Source: Hymenobacter fodinae (GTDB lineage: Bacteria; Bacteroidota; Bacteroidia; Cytophagales; Hymenobacteraceae). Taken from it: a stretch of 64,000 nt of DNA. The stretch lies in contig NZ_SRLA01000006.1 in NCBI RefSeq assembly GCF_004745825.1, forward strand, positions 62,001 through 126,000. The letters are read 5' to 3'. Below are positions 1 to 7,976 of this stretch, in pieces. The notes under the pieces are model-generated. The model saw only the letters and a list, made by a program, of their open reading frames with translations. It did no database searches and was not told where the DNA came from. The translations under genes and the position numbers were made by a program. Each line of letters begins with the position of its first letter. Position 1 is the stretch's first letter.

Positions 1-696
1 CCAGCGGCTAAACGCCAGGTGTTGCACGCGCCGGTACACGGGCAATACTGGTCGCAGCCAAGAGCGCCGACCCAGCTGTAGCAACTGCCGCACTTGAGTT
101 GGCGCTACTAACCGTTGCGCCTCCAGCAGCAACCGGTAGCGCACTGGCCCCAGGTGATGCCGGTACTGCTTATATAAATCGGCAGTGAAGTGGCTGTGGA
201 TCAGGTGCTCATTGAGGTGCTGCTCGCGGGCCACCTGCCACTCCGTGAAGTTGTCTGGCAAGCCACTAATGCCCATGCGCTGGCCTACGCGGCCAAACAC
301 GTCAAACACCTCGGCCTTCTCGGTTTCGGTCAGAGGGCGCTCCAGCACTTCAAATGCTTGAATAGAGTAAGACACCAGCATATAAAGCACGTCGCGGTAG
401 GCCCAATCCGGAATGTTCATGCCCCGTTTGGCTTCCACCGCGCCGTGAATGGCAGCAATGGTGTCAATGGCCCGCTCGGCCCCCGCCCGCTCCGCAAACA
501 CAATTTGCCGGGCGTACTCTACGGTTGAAAACAGCCGGGCCAGCGGGTCGGCGGGCAGGCGGCCGGTAAAGTACAGCCAGTCCACGGCCTTGTTCAGGGC
601 AAACTCGGCCGCCGAGCCCGCAAAGATGAACAGCACCACGTCGGCCTTGCTCCAGATAGAGCGCACCACTGAGCCCGGGGCAACGAAATATTCCAT
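1..696 (-). CDS. MpaB-family oxygenase (DUF2236), partial at left edge
   Basis: The reading frame is open from the ATG at 694-696 (complement) to the window edge, giving 232 residues; the C-terminus lies outside. The visible part begins MEYFVAPGSVVRSIW and includes AEFALNKAVDWLY and IAAIHGAVEAKRGMNIPDW. These match my memory of the MpaB/rubber-oxygenase catalytic family, heme-binding oxygenases often annotated DUF2236. The substrate in bacteria is mostly unknown and cannot be read here. No Shine-Dalgarno is seen, which is normal for Bacteroidota. Open frames on the opposite strand (190-528, 449-712) are shadows of this gene. The family call is from sequence memory. Confidence 0.7.
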   Translation of the reverse strand, partial: MEYFVAPGSVVRSIWSKADVVLFIFAGSAAEFALNKAVDWLYFTGRLPADPLARLFSTVEYARQIVFAERAGAERAIDTIAAIHGAVEAKRGMNIPDWAYRDVLYMLVSYSIQAFEVLERPLTETEKAEVFDVFGRVGQRMGISGLPDNFTEWQVAREQHLNEHLIHSHFTADLYKQYRHHLGPVRYRLLLEAQRLVAPTQVRQLLQLGRRSWLRPVLPVYRRVQHLAFSRW

Positions 697-837
697 AGGA
701 GTGATAACCTGAAAGTGAGTGGCCTAGATCCTTCGAAGTACTTTGGCTGGAAGTTGAGCTATAAAAGAACTTTGAATTACAAAGTAAGTGATAATTTTGC
801 TAACAATCATCTAGTGCTACTAATCATTACAAGCTGA

Positions 838-1283
838 GTGAAGAACCTTCGCCTGAGGTATTTACTACTGAGCATCAGCACAATGCTTCTAGGCCTATCC
901 TCCCGCCTCTACGGAGCCTGGCTGCCGAGTTGGGTGGCCGCCTACGCCGGCGACACGCTTTGGGCCTTGCTGGTGTACTGGTTACTGGGCTTCGGGTGGC
1001 CTAGCCGCACCGCTCAGTGGCGGGCGATAGTGGCCTTGAGCTTCTCCTTCCTGATTGAACTTAGCCAGCTCTACCACCCGACTTGGCTGGATGCGGTGCG
1101 CCGTACCACACTTGGTAGCTAGTGCTAGGCCACGGCTTTTTATGGAGCGACTTGGTCTGCTACACGGTGGGCGTGCTGGCTGGGGTGGCGCTGGAAACGC
1201 TGGGCCGTAACTTGCTAGGCCAAGCAAATAGCCAAACGCCCCGCCTTCTAAATAAAAAGCGGGGCGCTAAAGCAGCTGAATAA
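838..1283 (+). pseudogene. DUF2809 small membrane protein, broken by a one-base frameshift
   Basis: A GTG at 838 opens a frame with three hydrophobic segments and the DUF2809-like stretches GDTLWALLVYWLL and SFLIELSQLYHPTWLDAVR. It stops at TAG 1120-1122 after TTLGS. The missing family ending (LGHGFLWSDLVCYTVGV) continues in another frame from 1125 to the TAA at 1281. Inserting one T in AGCTAGTG near 1120 (giving AGC TTA GTG CTA GGC) would restore an uninterrupted protein of about 148 residues. So this is either a real single-base deletion or a sequencing error. The created stop lies 2 bases before a CTAGGCC motif. Function is unknown; the family is a predicted integral membrane protein. Confidence 0.75.
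1237..1266 (-). terminator. Hairpin terminator downstream of the aldehyde dehydrogenase gene
   Basis: Perfect 8-bp GC stem (CGCCCCGC at 1237-1244 with GCGGGGCG at 1259-1266) and a 14-base AT-rich loop. It starts 25 bases after the minus-strand stop codon at 1291, so it most likely ends that transcript. It also overlaps the tail of the frameshifted plus-strand gene. Confidence 0.6.
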
Positions 1284-1290
1284 GTACCAG

Positions 1291-2691
1291 TTACTCTACT
1301 TTCTTCTTGGCTTCGGGCTTGGTCTCCTTGGCTACCCACACCGATTTCTGGTTGACGAACTCCCGGATGCCCAGGTGGGAAAGCTCGCGCCCGTAGCCCG
1401 ACTTCTTCACACCCCCAAACGGCATTTCCGGCGACGATTTCACCAAGCTGTTCACGAACACCGCTCCCGCCTCCACGCGCCGCGCCAGCTCCTCGCCGCG
1501 CTTGCCGTTTTTGGTCCAGATGGAGGCGCCGAGGCCAAACCGCGAGTCGTTGGCTAGTCGGATAGCATCGTCGGCGTTCTTGGCTTCCAGAATAATGGCT
1601 ACCGGCCCGAAGAACTCTTCCTCGTAGGCTCGCTGCCCGGGCTTTACGTGGCTCAGCATCATGGGCCGGAACAGGGCGGTGCCGGGCTTGCTCTGGCCCC
1701 CGAACAGCTCCACTTTGGCTCCCTGCTTCACCGAGTCTTCCACCTGCTGGGTAAGCTCATCGGCAAGGTCGGGGCGGGCGAGGGGGCCGTATTGGGTGGC
1801 TTCGTCGAGCGGGTCGCCGGGGCGGAAGGCCAGCAGGTGGGTTTTCATCTTCGAGATGAACTCCTTTAGCACCGGCTTCTCCACAATAAAACGCTTGGCG
1901 GCAATACAGCTCTGCCCCGAGTTGATCATGCGGGCCTGTGCGGCGGTTTTGGCGGCCAACTCCAGGTCGGCATCAGCCAGCACAATAAAGGCATCGGAGC
2001 CGCCCAGCTCTAACACTGTCTTCTTGATTTCGCGGCCCGCTGTGGCAGCCACCTGAGCTCCTGCCGGCTCTGAGCCCGTGAGCGTCACGGCCCGCACCCG
2101 GTCGTCCTCAATGAGCTTGGTCACCAGATCCGTACCAATCAGCAGGGTGCGGAACGTGGCAGGAGGGAAGCCGGCATCGTGGAAAATTTTCTCCAGCGCC
2201 ACAGCGCACTGCGGCACGTTGGAGGCGTGCTTGAGCAGGCCTACGTTGCCGGCCATCAGGGCCGGGGCGGCAAAGCGCACTACTTGCCAGAACGGGAAGT
2301 TCCAGGGCATAATGGCCAGCACAATACCAATGGGCTCGTGAGAGATAAAGCTATGCTGGGCTTCCGTCTTGATTTCCTCGTCGGCCAGGAAGGCCTCGGC
2401 ATGGTCGGCGTAGTAGTCACAGGTGAGGGCACATTTCTGCACCTCGGCCCGACCATCTACGATGGGTTTGCCCATTTCCACGGCCATCATGCGGGCCAAC
2501 TCATCCTGCCGTTCGCGCAGCAGCTCGGCGGCGCGGTGCATCAGGCGGGCCCTGTGGGCGAAGGTGGTGGTGCGCCACTCGGCGGCGGCCCGGTGGGCCT
2601 GGCCTACAATGCGCTCCGTCTGAGACCAGCTGAAGGCCCGAAAGCGCCGCTCGACGCGGCCAGTGAAAGGGTTAAACGACTCAATTGCCAT
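1291..2691 (-). CDS. NAD(P)-dependent aldehyde dehydrogenase, succinate-semialdehyde dehydrogenase type
   Basis: A 466-residue aldehyde dehydrogenase that would oxidise an aldehyde to its acid with NAD(P)+ in the cytosol. Motifs are all present: MPWNFPFW near residues 128-135, the catalytic glutamate in LELGGSDAF (E228), and the nucleophilic cysteine in NSGQSC (C262). PFGGVKKSGYGRE near the end is typical. Length and the early MPWNFP motif fit the short succinate-semialdehyde dehydrogenase group, but substrate cannot be fixed from sequence. The start is the ATG at 2689-2691. The gene stands alone, with a hairpin 25 bases beyond the stop and an unusual Lys/Glu-rich tail (KPEAKKKVE). Confidence 0.92.
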   Translation of the reverse strand: MAIESFNPFTGRVERRFRAFSWSQTERIVGQAHRAAAEWRTTTFAHRARLMHRAAELLRERQDELARMMAVEMGKPIVDGRAEVQKCALTCDYYADHAEAFLADEEIKTEAQHSFISHEPIGIVLAIMPWNFPFWQVVRFAAPALMAGNVGLLKHASNVPQCAVALEKIFHDAGFPPATFRTLLIGTDLVTKLIEDDRVRAVTLTGSEPAGAQVAATAGREIKKTVLELGGSDAFIVLADADLELAAKTAAQARMINSGQSCIAAKRFIVEKPVLKEFISKMKTHLLAFRPGDPLDEATQYGPLARPDLADELTQQVEDSVKQGAKVELFGGQSKPGTALFRPMMLSHVKPGQRAYEEEFFGPVAIILEAKNADDAIRLANDSRFGLGASIWTKNGKRGEELARRVEAGAVFVNSLVKSSPEMPFGGVKKSGYGRELSHLGIREFVNQKSVWVAKETKPEAKKKVE

Positions 2692-2922
2692 GCAGGAAAA
2701 ACAAGTTGGGGCCGACGAAGCGACATATAGATGGAAGCTGTACCCTAAGGAAGGCGGGACGGAGGCGCTGAGGCCCAGTCAGGGGCTAAACAACTGCGGA
2801 AGGGCGGTGGTTAGCTCAGGTGCCCGGCCTGCAACTCCGGTTGCACTGTGTGCGTAGCACCTGAGCCGTTCCGGCGCTGCCGCATTTTTGTACGGTGTCG
2901 CTTGGAATACTGGCGAATCATG

Positions 2923-2930
2923 TACTTTCG
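2923..2930 (+). promoter_or_regulatory. Probable -7 element for the sigma/anti-sigma operon
   Basis: TACTTTCG, one base off the Bacteroidota -7 consensus TAnnTTTG, lies about 55 bases before the sigma-factor start, with a TTG 18 bases upstream as a possible -33 element. Confidence 0.45.
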
Positions 2931-2984
2931 TCCCATTCAGGGGGTGGTTTTCCTACGCCGTTCCCGTTCCCTTAGTTGCTGCCT

Positions 2985-3542
2985 GTGTCTGCTACTACTC
3001 CAGAGTCTGCCGCTCTCGCAACCGAAGAACTGCTCGTGCAACGCCTGCGCGACCGGGACGAGGCGGCCATGACCATCTTCTACGACAAGTACTCGGCTGC
3101 TCTCTACGGTGTGATTTTTCGCATCGTCAAGAAAGAAGAAATTGCCGAGGATGTTTTACAGGAAGCCATGGTCAAAATATGGCACTCCTTTCCCTCTTAC
3201 GATGCCGAAAAAGGCCGTTTATTCACTTGGGTGATGAACGTGTGCCGAAATTTAGCCATCGACAAAATCCGCTCTCGGCAGTACCGCGTAGGTAGTCGTA
3301 CGCAGCCCATCGAGGAAAGTGCAGCGCTGCGCGAGGCCGCCGAACCCACGTTCCGGCCTGAGCACATTGGTTTGCAGGAAATGACGCGCCAGCTGAATCC
3401 GGAACAGCGGCAAATTGTTGACCTGCTTTATTTCGGCGGATTTACGCAAAGCGAAGTGGCAGAAGAACTCAGTTTACCGCTGGGTACGGTGAAAACTCGT
3501 GCCAGAGCGGCTATCAAGGTCCTTTCCAAATTGATTCGATAA
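2985..3542 (+). CDS. ECF RNA polymerase sigma factor (SigK/SigL-like)
   Basis: A 185-residue sigma-70 family factor of ECF size that would direct RNA polymerase to a stress regulon. Region 2 is visible in IFYDKYSAALYGVIFRIV, EIAEDVLQEAMVKIW and GRLFTWVMNVCRNLAIDK. Region 4 is the C-terminal helix-turn-helix (QIVDLLYFGGFTQSEVAEEL, then LGTVKTRARAAI). I chose the GTG at 2985; a TTG at 2976 would add three residues. The anti-sigma gene starts 2 bases after the stop, so the two form an operon and the neighbour is very probably its inhibitor. Confidence 0.93.
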   Translation: MSATTPESAALATEELLVQRLRDRDEAAMTIFYDKYSAALYGVIFRIVKKEEIAEDVLQEAMVKIWHSFPSYDAEKGRLFTWVMNVCRNLAIDKIRSRQYRVGSRTQPIEESAALREAAEPTFRPEHIGLQEMTRQLNPEQRQIVDLLYFGGFTQSEVAEELSLPLGTVKTRARAAIKVLSKLIR

Positions 3543-3544
3543 TC

Positions 3545-4426
3545 GTGAACGTTCAGGAATACATCGAATCTGGAATTCTCGAGGAATACGCCCTGGGCGT
3601 GTTGAACGAGGCCGAGCGCTCCGAAGTGGAGCGCATGGCGGCCCAGCACCCGGAAATTCGCCAGGAGCTGGAGGAAATTACGCGCGGTCTGGATTTCTAT
3701 GCCGAGGCGCACGCCATCACGCCCCCCGCCGGCATGCGGGAGCGGGTGCTAAGCGGCTGGCAGCAAGTAATCCAGCAAAATCCGGTGCAGCCCTTAACGG
3801 CCCCGGTAATGCATGCCTCAACGCCCGATCCGGTTGCTGTTGCTCCGGCTCAGGCACCTAATGCGGGCGTGGTGCGGCAGCTGCCGAGAGAAGAAAGCAA
3901 TAGTGGCCGCACGCGGTGGTTGATTGCTGCCTCGGTTGCCCTGCTCATGCTCAGCGCGCTGGGCAACTTCCTGCTCTACAACCGGCTGAAGGAAACTGAA
4001 GCCAACTTGGAAGTAGCTCAGAATGAGCAGTCGCGTTTTGCTACCACGCAGCAGGCCGCCCTCAATGAGCGCGACCAGCAATTGCGAATCTTGCGCGACG
4101 AGGCCTTCCGCCCGGTGGAGCTGAAAGGTACGCCAAAAGCACCCGACGCCCTGGCCCGCGTATACTACAACGCCAAAACCAAGGCAGTGTATGTGGATGT
4201 GCGCAACCTGCCCGCCCTGCCCGAAGGCAAACAGTATCAGCTGTGGGCCCTCGATAACGGCAAGCCGGTAGATGCTGGGGTGCTGGCCACGTCCACTGCT
4301 GCCGGCGATAGTATTCAGCAGATGAAAGACATTGCCAGCGCTCAGGCTTTTGCCATGACGGTGGAGCCCGCGGGAGGTAGTGCTAGTCCAACCCTGACTA
4401 CTATGACCGTGCTCGGTAACATCTAG
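3545..4426 (+). CDS. Anti-sigma factor, RskA type
   Basis: A 293-residue single-pass membrane regulator. Residues 1-60 form a zinc-finger-less anti-sigma domain (MNVQEYIESGILEEYALGVL), which in this family binds the sigma factor. A transmembrane segment lies near 125-145 (WLIAASVALLMLSALGNFLL), followed by a coiled-coil-like stretch and the exported RskA domain (LARVYYNAKTKAVYVDVRNLP, then KQYQLWAL). The cognate sigma gene is immediately upstream with 2 bases between them. Release by regulated proteolysis is known for the family and inferred here. The start is a GTG. The TAG stop lies inside a CTAGGCC motif. Confidence 0.9.
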   Translation: MNVQEYIESGILEEYALGVLNEAERSEVERMAAQHPEIRQELEEITRGLDFYAEAHAITPPAGMRERVLSGWQQVIQQNPVQPLTAPVMHASTPDPVAVAPAQAPNAGVVRQLPREESNSGRTRWLIAASVALLMLSALGNFLLYNRLKETEANLEVAQNEQSRFATTQQAALNERDQQLRILRDEAFRPVELKGTPKAPDALARVYYNAKTKAVYVDVRNLPALPEGKQYQLWALDNGKPVDAGVLATSTAAGDSIQQMKDIASAQAFAMTVEPAGGSASPTLTTMTVLGNI

Positions 4427-4443
4427 GCCACGCGGGAGTTACT

Positions 4444-4485
4444 GAAGAGCGAGCTGCCCACACTGGTGGCTCGCTCTTCTTTTTT
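4444..4485 (+). terminator. Rho-independent terminator of the sigma/anti-sigma operon
   Basis: Perfect 11-bp stem (GAAGAGCGAGC at 4444-4454 with GCTCGCTCTTC at 4469-4479), followed by a T run, 17 bases after the anti-sigma stop. Confidence 0.85.
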
Positions 4486-4525
4486 AGGGAGTTGGCTGCC
4501 AAAAAGAGAAGATCCTACGTAAACG

Positions 4526-5113
4526 GTGGAGCTTACTCAACCCTCACTACCTATTGCTCCTGTGCACGGAACCATCTTTACGCTGTTAAAACGCTACATA
4601 CAAACGCAGTACGACCATAGCACCTGGGTGCGGCTGCTGGAAGCTTCCAACCTTTCGGCTACCGACTTCGACCATAAGAATGTGTACCCCGACGAGCACA
4701 TGTATGCGCTGGTAGGCCACGCCGCCGAAATGACGGGGCTTTCTGCCGATGAACTCCACGAGAAATTTGGGGAGTACTTGGTGCCTGACCTTATGTACAT
4801 GTATCAGCGGCTGGTGCAGCCCGAATGGAAGACCCTCGATATGCTGGAGCACACGGAGCATACCATGCACCGGCAGGTGCGCAGTGAGCACATCGAGAAT
4901 GCGCCACCCGTGCTAGAGGTGACCCGCGTTTCGCCCACGGAGCTGTATATTGATTACATGTCGAAGCGACGCATGGGGGCCCTGGCTGTAGGTATTGTGC
5001 GGGGCCTAGCGGCGTATTTTGACGAAGCCGACCAGATTCTGGTGGAGCCAACCACCGATGAGAACGGTGAACGGGTCCGCATTCGGGTGCGGCAGATACC
5101 AGTTGCGCACTAG
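4526..5113 (+). CDS. Stand-alone H-NOX (heme NO/O2-binding) domain protein
   Basis: A 195-residue protein of the HNOB/H-NOX family, heme sensors for nitric oxide or oxygen. It shows the family N-terminus (VHGTIFTLLKRYIQTQYD) and the heme-propionate motif YxSxR as YMSKR (residues 144-148). The proximal histidine should be one of H109, H112 or H115 in a His-rich helix. There is no kinase, cyclase or chemoreceptor domain, so its partner must act in trans; the LytS-type kinase at 15.8 kb is one candidate but nothing links them. H-NOX proteins usually begin MxG, so the GTG at 4562 (VHGTIF) may be the true start. The TAG stop lies in CTAGGCC. Confidence 0.85.
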   Translation: MELTQPSLPIAPVHGTIFTLLKRYIQTQYDHSTWVRLLEASNLSATDFDHKNVYPDEHMYALVGHAAEMTGLSADELHEKFGEYLVPDLMYMYQRLVQPEWKTLDMLEHTEHTMHRQVRSEHIENAPPVLEVTRVSPTELYIDYMSKRRMGALAVGIVRGLAAYFDEADQILVEPTTDENGERVRIRVRQIPVAH

Positions 5114-5166
5114 GCCTCTGTTTCAACTTTCATTCACTTAGTTGCCGTCGGCAACTCTTTCAAATC

Positions 5167-5505
5167 ATGGAAAAAAGCACTTACTACAATCCCGCCGACC
5201 TAGCTAAATTTAGTAACATCACGGAGTGGCAGCCTGAAATGGGCAATAAGTTTTTTGCCTACTACGCCGAGGTATTTAAAGATGGCGCCCTTTCTGAGCG
5301 CGAAAAGTCCCTGATTGCCTTGGCCGTAGCTCACGCTGTGCAGTGCCCTTACTGCATTGATGCCTATACCTCCGACTCGCTACAAAAGGGCGCCGACGAG
5401 GCCCAAATGATGGAAGCCGTGCACGTGGCTGCTGCCATTAAGGGGGGAGCTGCCCTTGTACACGGCGTACAGATGATGAACAAAGCCAAGGAACTATCGA
5501 TGTAA
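5167..5505 (+). CDS. Arsenosugar-biosynthesis-associated AhpD/CMD-like protein
   Basis: A 112-residue protein of the carboxymuconolactone decarboxylase/AhpD superfamily. The redox motif CPYCIDAY (CxxC, about residues 58-61) follows EREKSLIALAVAHAVQ. Small members of this type are regularly found directly upstream of arsS and named arsenosugar biosynthesis-associated peroxidase-like proteins. The adjacency to arsS (74-base gap) supports that name; the biochemical role is not established. A weak hairpin lies between the two genes. Confidence 0.88.
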   Translation: MEKSTYYNPADLAKFSNITEWQPEMGNKFFAYYAEVFKDGALSEREKSLIALAVAHAVQCPYCIDAYTSDSLQKGADEAQMMEAVHVAAAIKGGAALVHGVQMMNKAKELSM

Positions 5506-5544
5506 AGCAGCCGGTTGGCTTATAAGCCATTAACTGACTGCTTT
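5504..5544 (+). terminator. Possible weak hairpin between the AhpD-like gene and arsS
   Basis: Outer arms AAAGCAG/CTGCTTT enclose an inner palindrome TGGCTTATAAGCCA, followed by TTTTCTTCT. It could attenuate rather than end transcription, because arsS follows 36 bases later. Confidence 0.35.
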
Positions 5545-5579
5545 TCTTCTCCAACTCTCTTAGTGCCCAGCTACGATTT

Positions 5580-6629
5580 ATGAAATCACTCCACGCCCGA
5601 CAGGCGCCCTTGGCCGATTCTGGCTACCAGTTGGCAGTTCTGTCTCCGGCCGAAGCGGCGGGGGCACATTTCCCTGCTTTCGCGCACAAGCTGCGCGAAA
5701 GCGGGCTGCTGCCCTTGCGGCCTACTGGCCTAGCGGTGATGCAGATCAATGTGGGTAAGATGTGCAACCAAACCTGCCGCCACTGCCACGTGGATGCCGG
5801 CCCGGACCGCACTGAAATCATGACCCGTGAAACCATGCAGCTCTGCCTAGATGCGCTGGCTCAAACGGACATTCCGCTGGTAGACCTGACCGGGGGCGCC
5901 CCCGAGATGAACCCCGACTTCCGGTGGCTAGTGGAGCAGATTTCGGCTTTGGGTCGGGAGACCATTGTGCGCTGCAACCTCACCATCATTGTGGCCAACA
6001 AAAAGTACCACGACCTGCCCGAGTTTTTTGCCCGGCACCGGGTACGGGTGGTATCGTCGCTGCCCCACTTCTCGGCGGGCCGCACCGATGCTCAGCGGGG
6101 TGAGGGAGTATTTGAGCGCTCCATTCGGGCCCTGAAAATGCTGAACGCCGTGGGCTACGGCGTGGAGGGTTCGGGCTTGTCGCTGGATCTGGTGTATAAC
6201 CCCTCTGGGGCGTTTATGCCGGGCAGCCAGGCCAGCCTGGAGCGGGAGTTTAAGCAGCGCCTAGGGCGGGAGCACGGCATCGTCTTCAGTAACCTGCTTA
6301 CCATTACCAATCTGCCCATCAGTCGGTTTATGGAGTACTTGCTGGAAAGCGGCAATTACGAGGGCTACATGGAAAAGCTTATTGCGGCGTACAACCCCGT
6401 GGCGGCCGCCAACGTGATGTGCCGGAGTACCCTCAGCATTGGGTGGGACGGGCAGCTATATGATTGCGACTTCAATCAGCAGCTCGACTTACCGGTAGCT
6501 GCCACCGCCCCGCAGCACATCCGTGACTTTAATGAGGCTGCGCTCAGCAGCCGGAGCATTGTTATTAACCAGCACTGTTACGGCTGCACGGCGGGGGCTG
6601 GCTCCAGCTGCGGCGGCGCCACCACCTAG
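5580..6629 (+). CDS. arsS: Arsenosugar biosynthesis radical SAM protein ArsS
   Basis: A 349-residue radical SAM enzyme. The [4Fe-4S]-binding CxxxCxxC is CNQTCRHC (C62, C66, C69), followed by the typical HVDAGPDRTE. A C-terminal cysteine-rich end (INQHCYGCTAGAGSSCGG) probably binds a second cluster. ArsS is known to act on methylated arsenicals, joining a 5'-deoxyadenosyl unit to make an arsenosugar precursor. Neighbours fit the pathway: AhpD-like protein upstream, rhodanese (gap 11) and TIGR04282 glycosyltransferase downstream. The arsenic methyltransferase ArsM expected to supply the substrate is not in the window. The TAG stop lies inside CTAGGCC. Confidence 0.93.
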   Translation: MKSLHARQAPLADSGYQLAVLSPAEAAGAHFPAFAHKLRESGLLPLRPTGLAVMQINVGKMCNQTCRHCHVDAGPDRTEIMTRETMQLCLDALAQTDIPLVDLTGGAPEMNPDFRWLVEQISALGRETIVRCNLTIIVANKKYHDLPEFFARHRVRVVSSLPHFSAGRTDAQRGEGVFERSIRALKMLNAVGYGVEGSGLSLDLVYNPSGAFMPGSQASLEREFKQRLGREHGIVFSNLLTITNLPISRFMEYLLESGNYEGYMEKLIAAYNPVAAANVMCRSTLSIGWDGQLYDCDFNQQLDLPVAATAPQHIRDFNEAALSSRSIVINQHCYGCTAGAGSSCGGATT

Positions 6630-6640
6630 GCCACTCGCGC

Positions 6641-7198
6641 GTGCTACAAGTGAGAAGAACTAGTTGCCGGGGAGTGTTGGGCTGGCTATTGCTGTGGCTG
6701 GTGGCCTGCACCACCGCCTGTAGCCAGTCGCCCAAAGCTCCCAACAGCCCCCCCATGACGGCCTACGACCGTATGCTGAGCCTGCTGTATAAGCAGACGG
6801 TACCCACCATTCAGCCGGCTAAGCTGGCCGAAACCCTGCGTCAACACCCCAGTGGAGTGGTATTGCTAGATACGCGCAGCCCCGAGGAATACCAGGTAAG
6901 CCACCTGCCCGGAGCCCGCTTCGTCGACTTTGATGGTTTCAAGACAGCTACGTTTCAGGACGTGCCGCGCAACCTGCCCGTAGTGGTGTATTGCACGGTG
7001 GGGGCCCGTAGCGAACAGGTAGGAGCCCGCCTCCGGAGCTTGGGCTTCCAGCAGGTGCACAACCTCTACGGCGGTATTTTCCAGTGGGTAAATGAAGGCC
7101 ACGCGGTGTATAACCAAGCAGGCCCCACGGCCAAAGTACACCCGTATTCGGCACTGTGGCGACCCTGGCTAAAGCGCGGCGAACCAGCCTATCAATAA
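6641..7198 (+). CDS. Rhodanese-like lipoprotein in the arsenosugar cluster
   Basis: A 185-residue exported protein with one rhodanese domain. The N-terminus (LLLWLVACTTAC) has two possible lipobox cysteines, so it is probably anchored in a membrane facing the periplasm. The domain shows LLDTRSPEEYQVSHLPGA and the active-site loop YCTVGARSE with a catalytic Cys, so sulfurtransferase or thiol chemistry is possible. It starts at GTG 6641 (alternative GTG 6650), 11 bases after arsS, and is surely co-transcribed. Its role in arsenic metabolism is inferred only from position. Confidence 0.85.
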   Translation: MLQVRRTSCRGVLGWLLLWLVACTTACSQSPKAPNSPPMTAYDRMLSLLYKQTVPTIQPAKLAETLRQHPSGVVLLDTRSPEEYQVSHLPGARFVDFDGFKTATFQDVPRNLPVVVYCTVGARSEQVGARLRSLGFQQVHNLYGGIFQWVNEGHAVYNQAGPTAKVHPYSALWRPWLKRGEPAYQ

Positions 7199-7267
7199 GT
7201 TTTGACATCTGATTTCCTGGCCTAGTGGCACTTGTCGGGCTAGGCCACCTTCCTATCTTCTTTCATT

Positions 7268-7921
7268 TTGTCAGCTAACCAAAGTAGCTCGAACCCGTCC
7301 GCACCTGCCCATCAGCAGCATGATTTGATAGTTTTTGCCCGGTACCCTGAGTTAGGGAAAGTAAAAACTAGACTGGCAGCAGGCGTAGGACCAGAGCGAG
7401 CTTTGCAGGTGTACCGGCGGCTGCTAGCCCACACCCAAGCCGTAACAACGGACCTGCCTGCCCGCAAGTGGCTATGGTTGGCCGAGGCAGGCCCCACTGC
7501 TGATCAGTCCGATCCGTGGGTAGGCTACCAGCGCCGCCCCCAGCCCCCTGGCGACCTAGGCCACCGGATGCAGTCGGCGTTTTCGCACGCATTTGCTGAG
7601 GGCGCAACTGCGGCAGTCATCATCGGTACCGACTGCCCTGGGCTCACGCACGAGCATCTGCGGGATGCCTACGAGGCCTTGCGCACCCACGAGGTGGTGC
7701 TGGGGCCCGCCACCGATGGCGGCTATTACTTGCTAGGCATGAAGAAAGTGTGGCCCGAGTTATTCGCAAACAAACGGTGGAGCACTGATTCGGTGCGGGC
7801 TGATACGCTGGCCGATGCGCGGCGGTTGGGTCTGCAGGTGCACCTATTGCCGGAGCTACGCGACGTAGATACTGCCGATGACCTTCGGGCTTGGGAAACC
7901 GCCGAAAAAAGAGGCAGCTGA
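7268..7921 (+). CDS. TIGR04282-type arsenosugar-associated glycosyltransferase (DUF2064)
   Basis: A 217-residue protein of the DUF2064/TIGR04282 family. Conserved pieces are LIVFARYPELGKVKTRLA, VIIGTDCPGLT and ATDGGYYLLGMKK, a nucleotidyltransferase/GT-A-like fold. In Bacteroidota it is found with arsS and assigned to arsenosugar glycosylation; the exact donor and acceptor are not known to me. It starts at a TTG (7268), 69 bases after the rhodanese gene, and probably belongs to the same operon. The first 18 residues are a low-complexity Ser/Pro/Gln leader. Confidence 0.88.
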   Translation: MSANQSSSNPSAPAHQQHDLIVFARYPELGKVKTRLAAGVGPERALQVYRRLLAHTQAVTTDLPARKWLWLAEAGPTADQSDPWVGYQRRPQPPGDLGHRMQSAFSHAFAEGATAAVIIGTDCPGLTHEHLRDAYEALRTHEVVLGPATDGGYYLLGMKKVWPELFANKRWSTDSVRADTLADARRLGLQVHLLPELRDVDTADDLRAWETAEKRGS

Positions 7922-7976
7922 ACACTTTCGGGCCTATTCCGCGTATGGAAGCCCGTCTGCCATGTTGTATCAGCTC

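Noticed and set aside
190..712. Two overlapping plus-strand open frames at the left edge
   Set aside because: They lie antisense to the clear MpaB-family frame on the minus strand and carry no motif.
2179..2730. A 183-codon plus-strand frame
   Set aside because: Antisense to the aldehyde dehydrogenase, whose catalytic motifs are all present.
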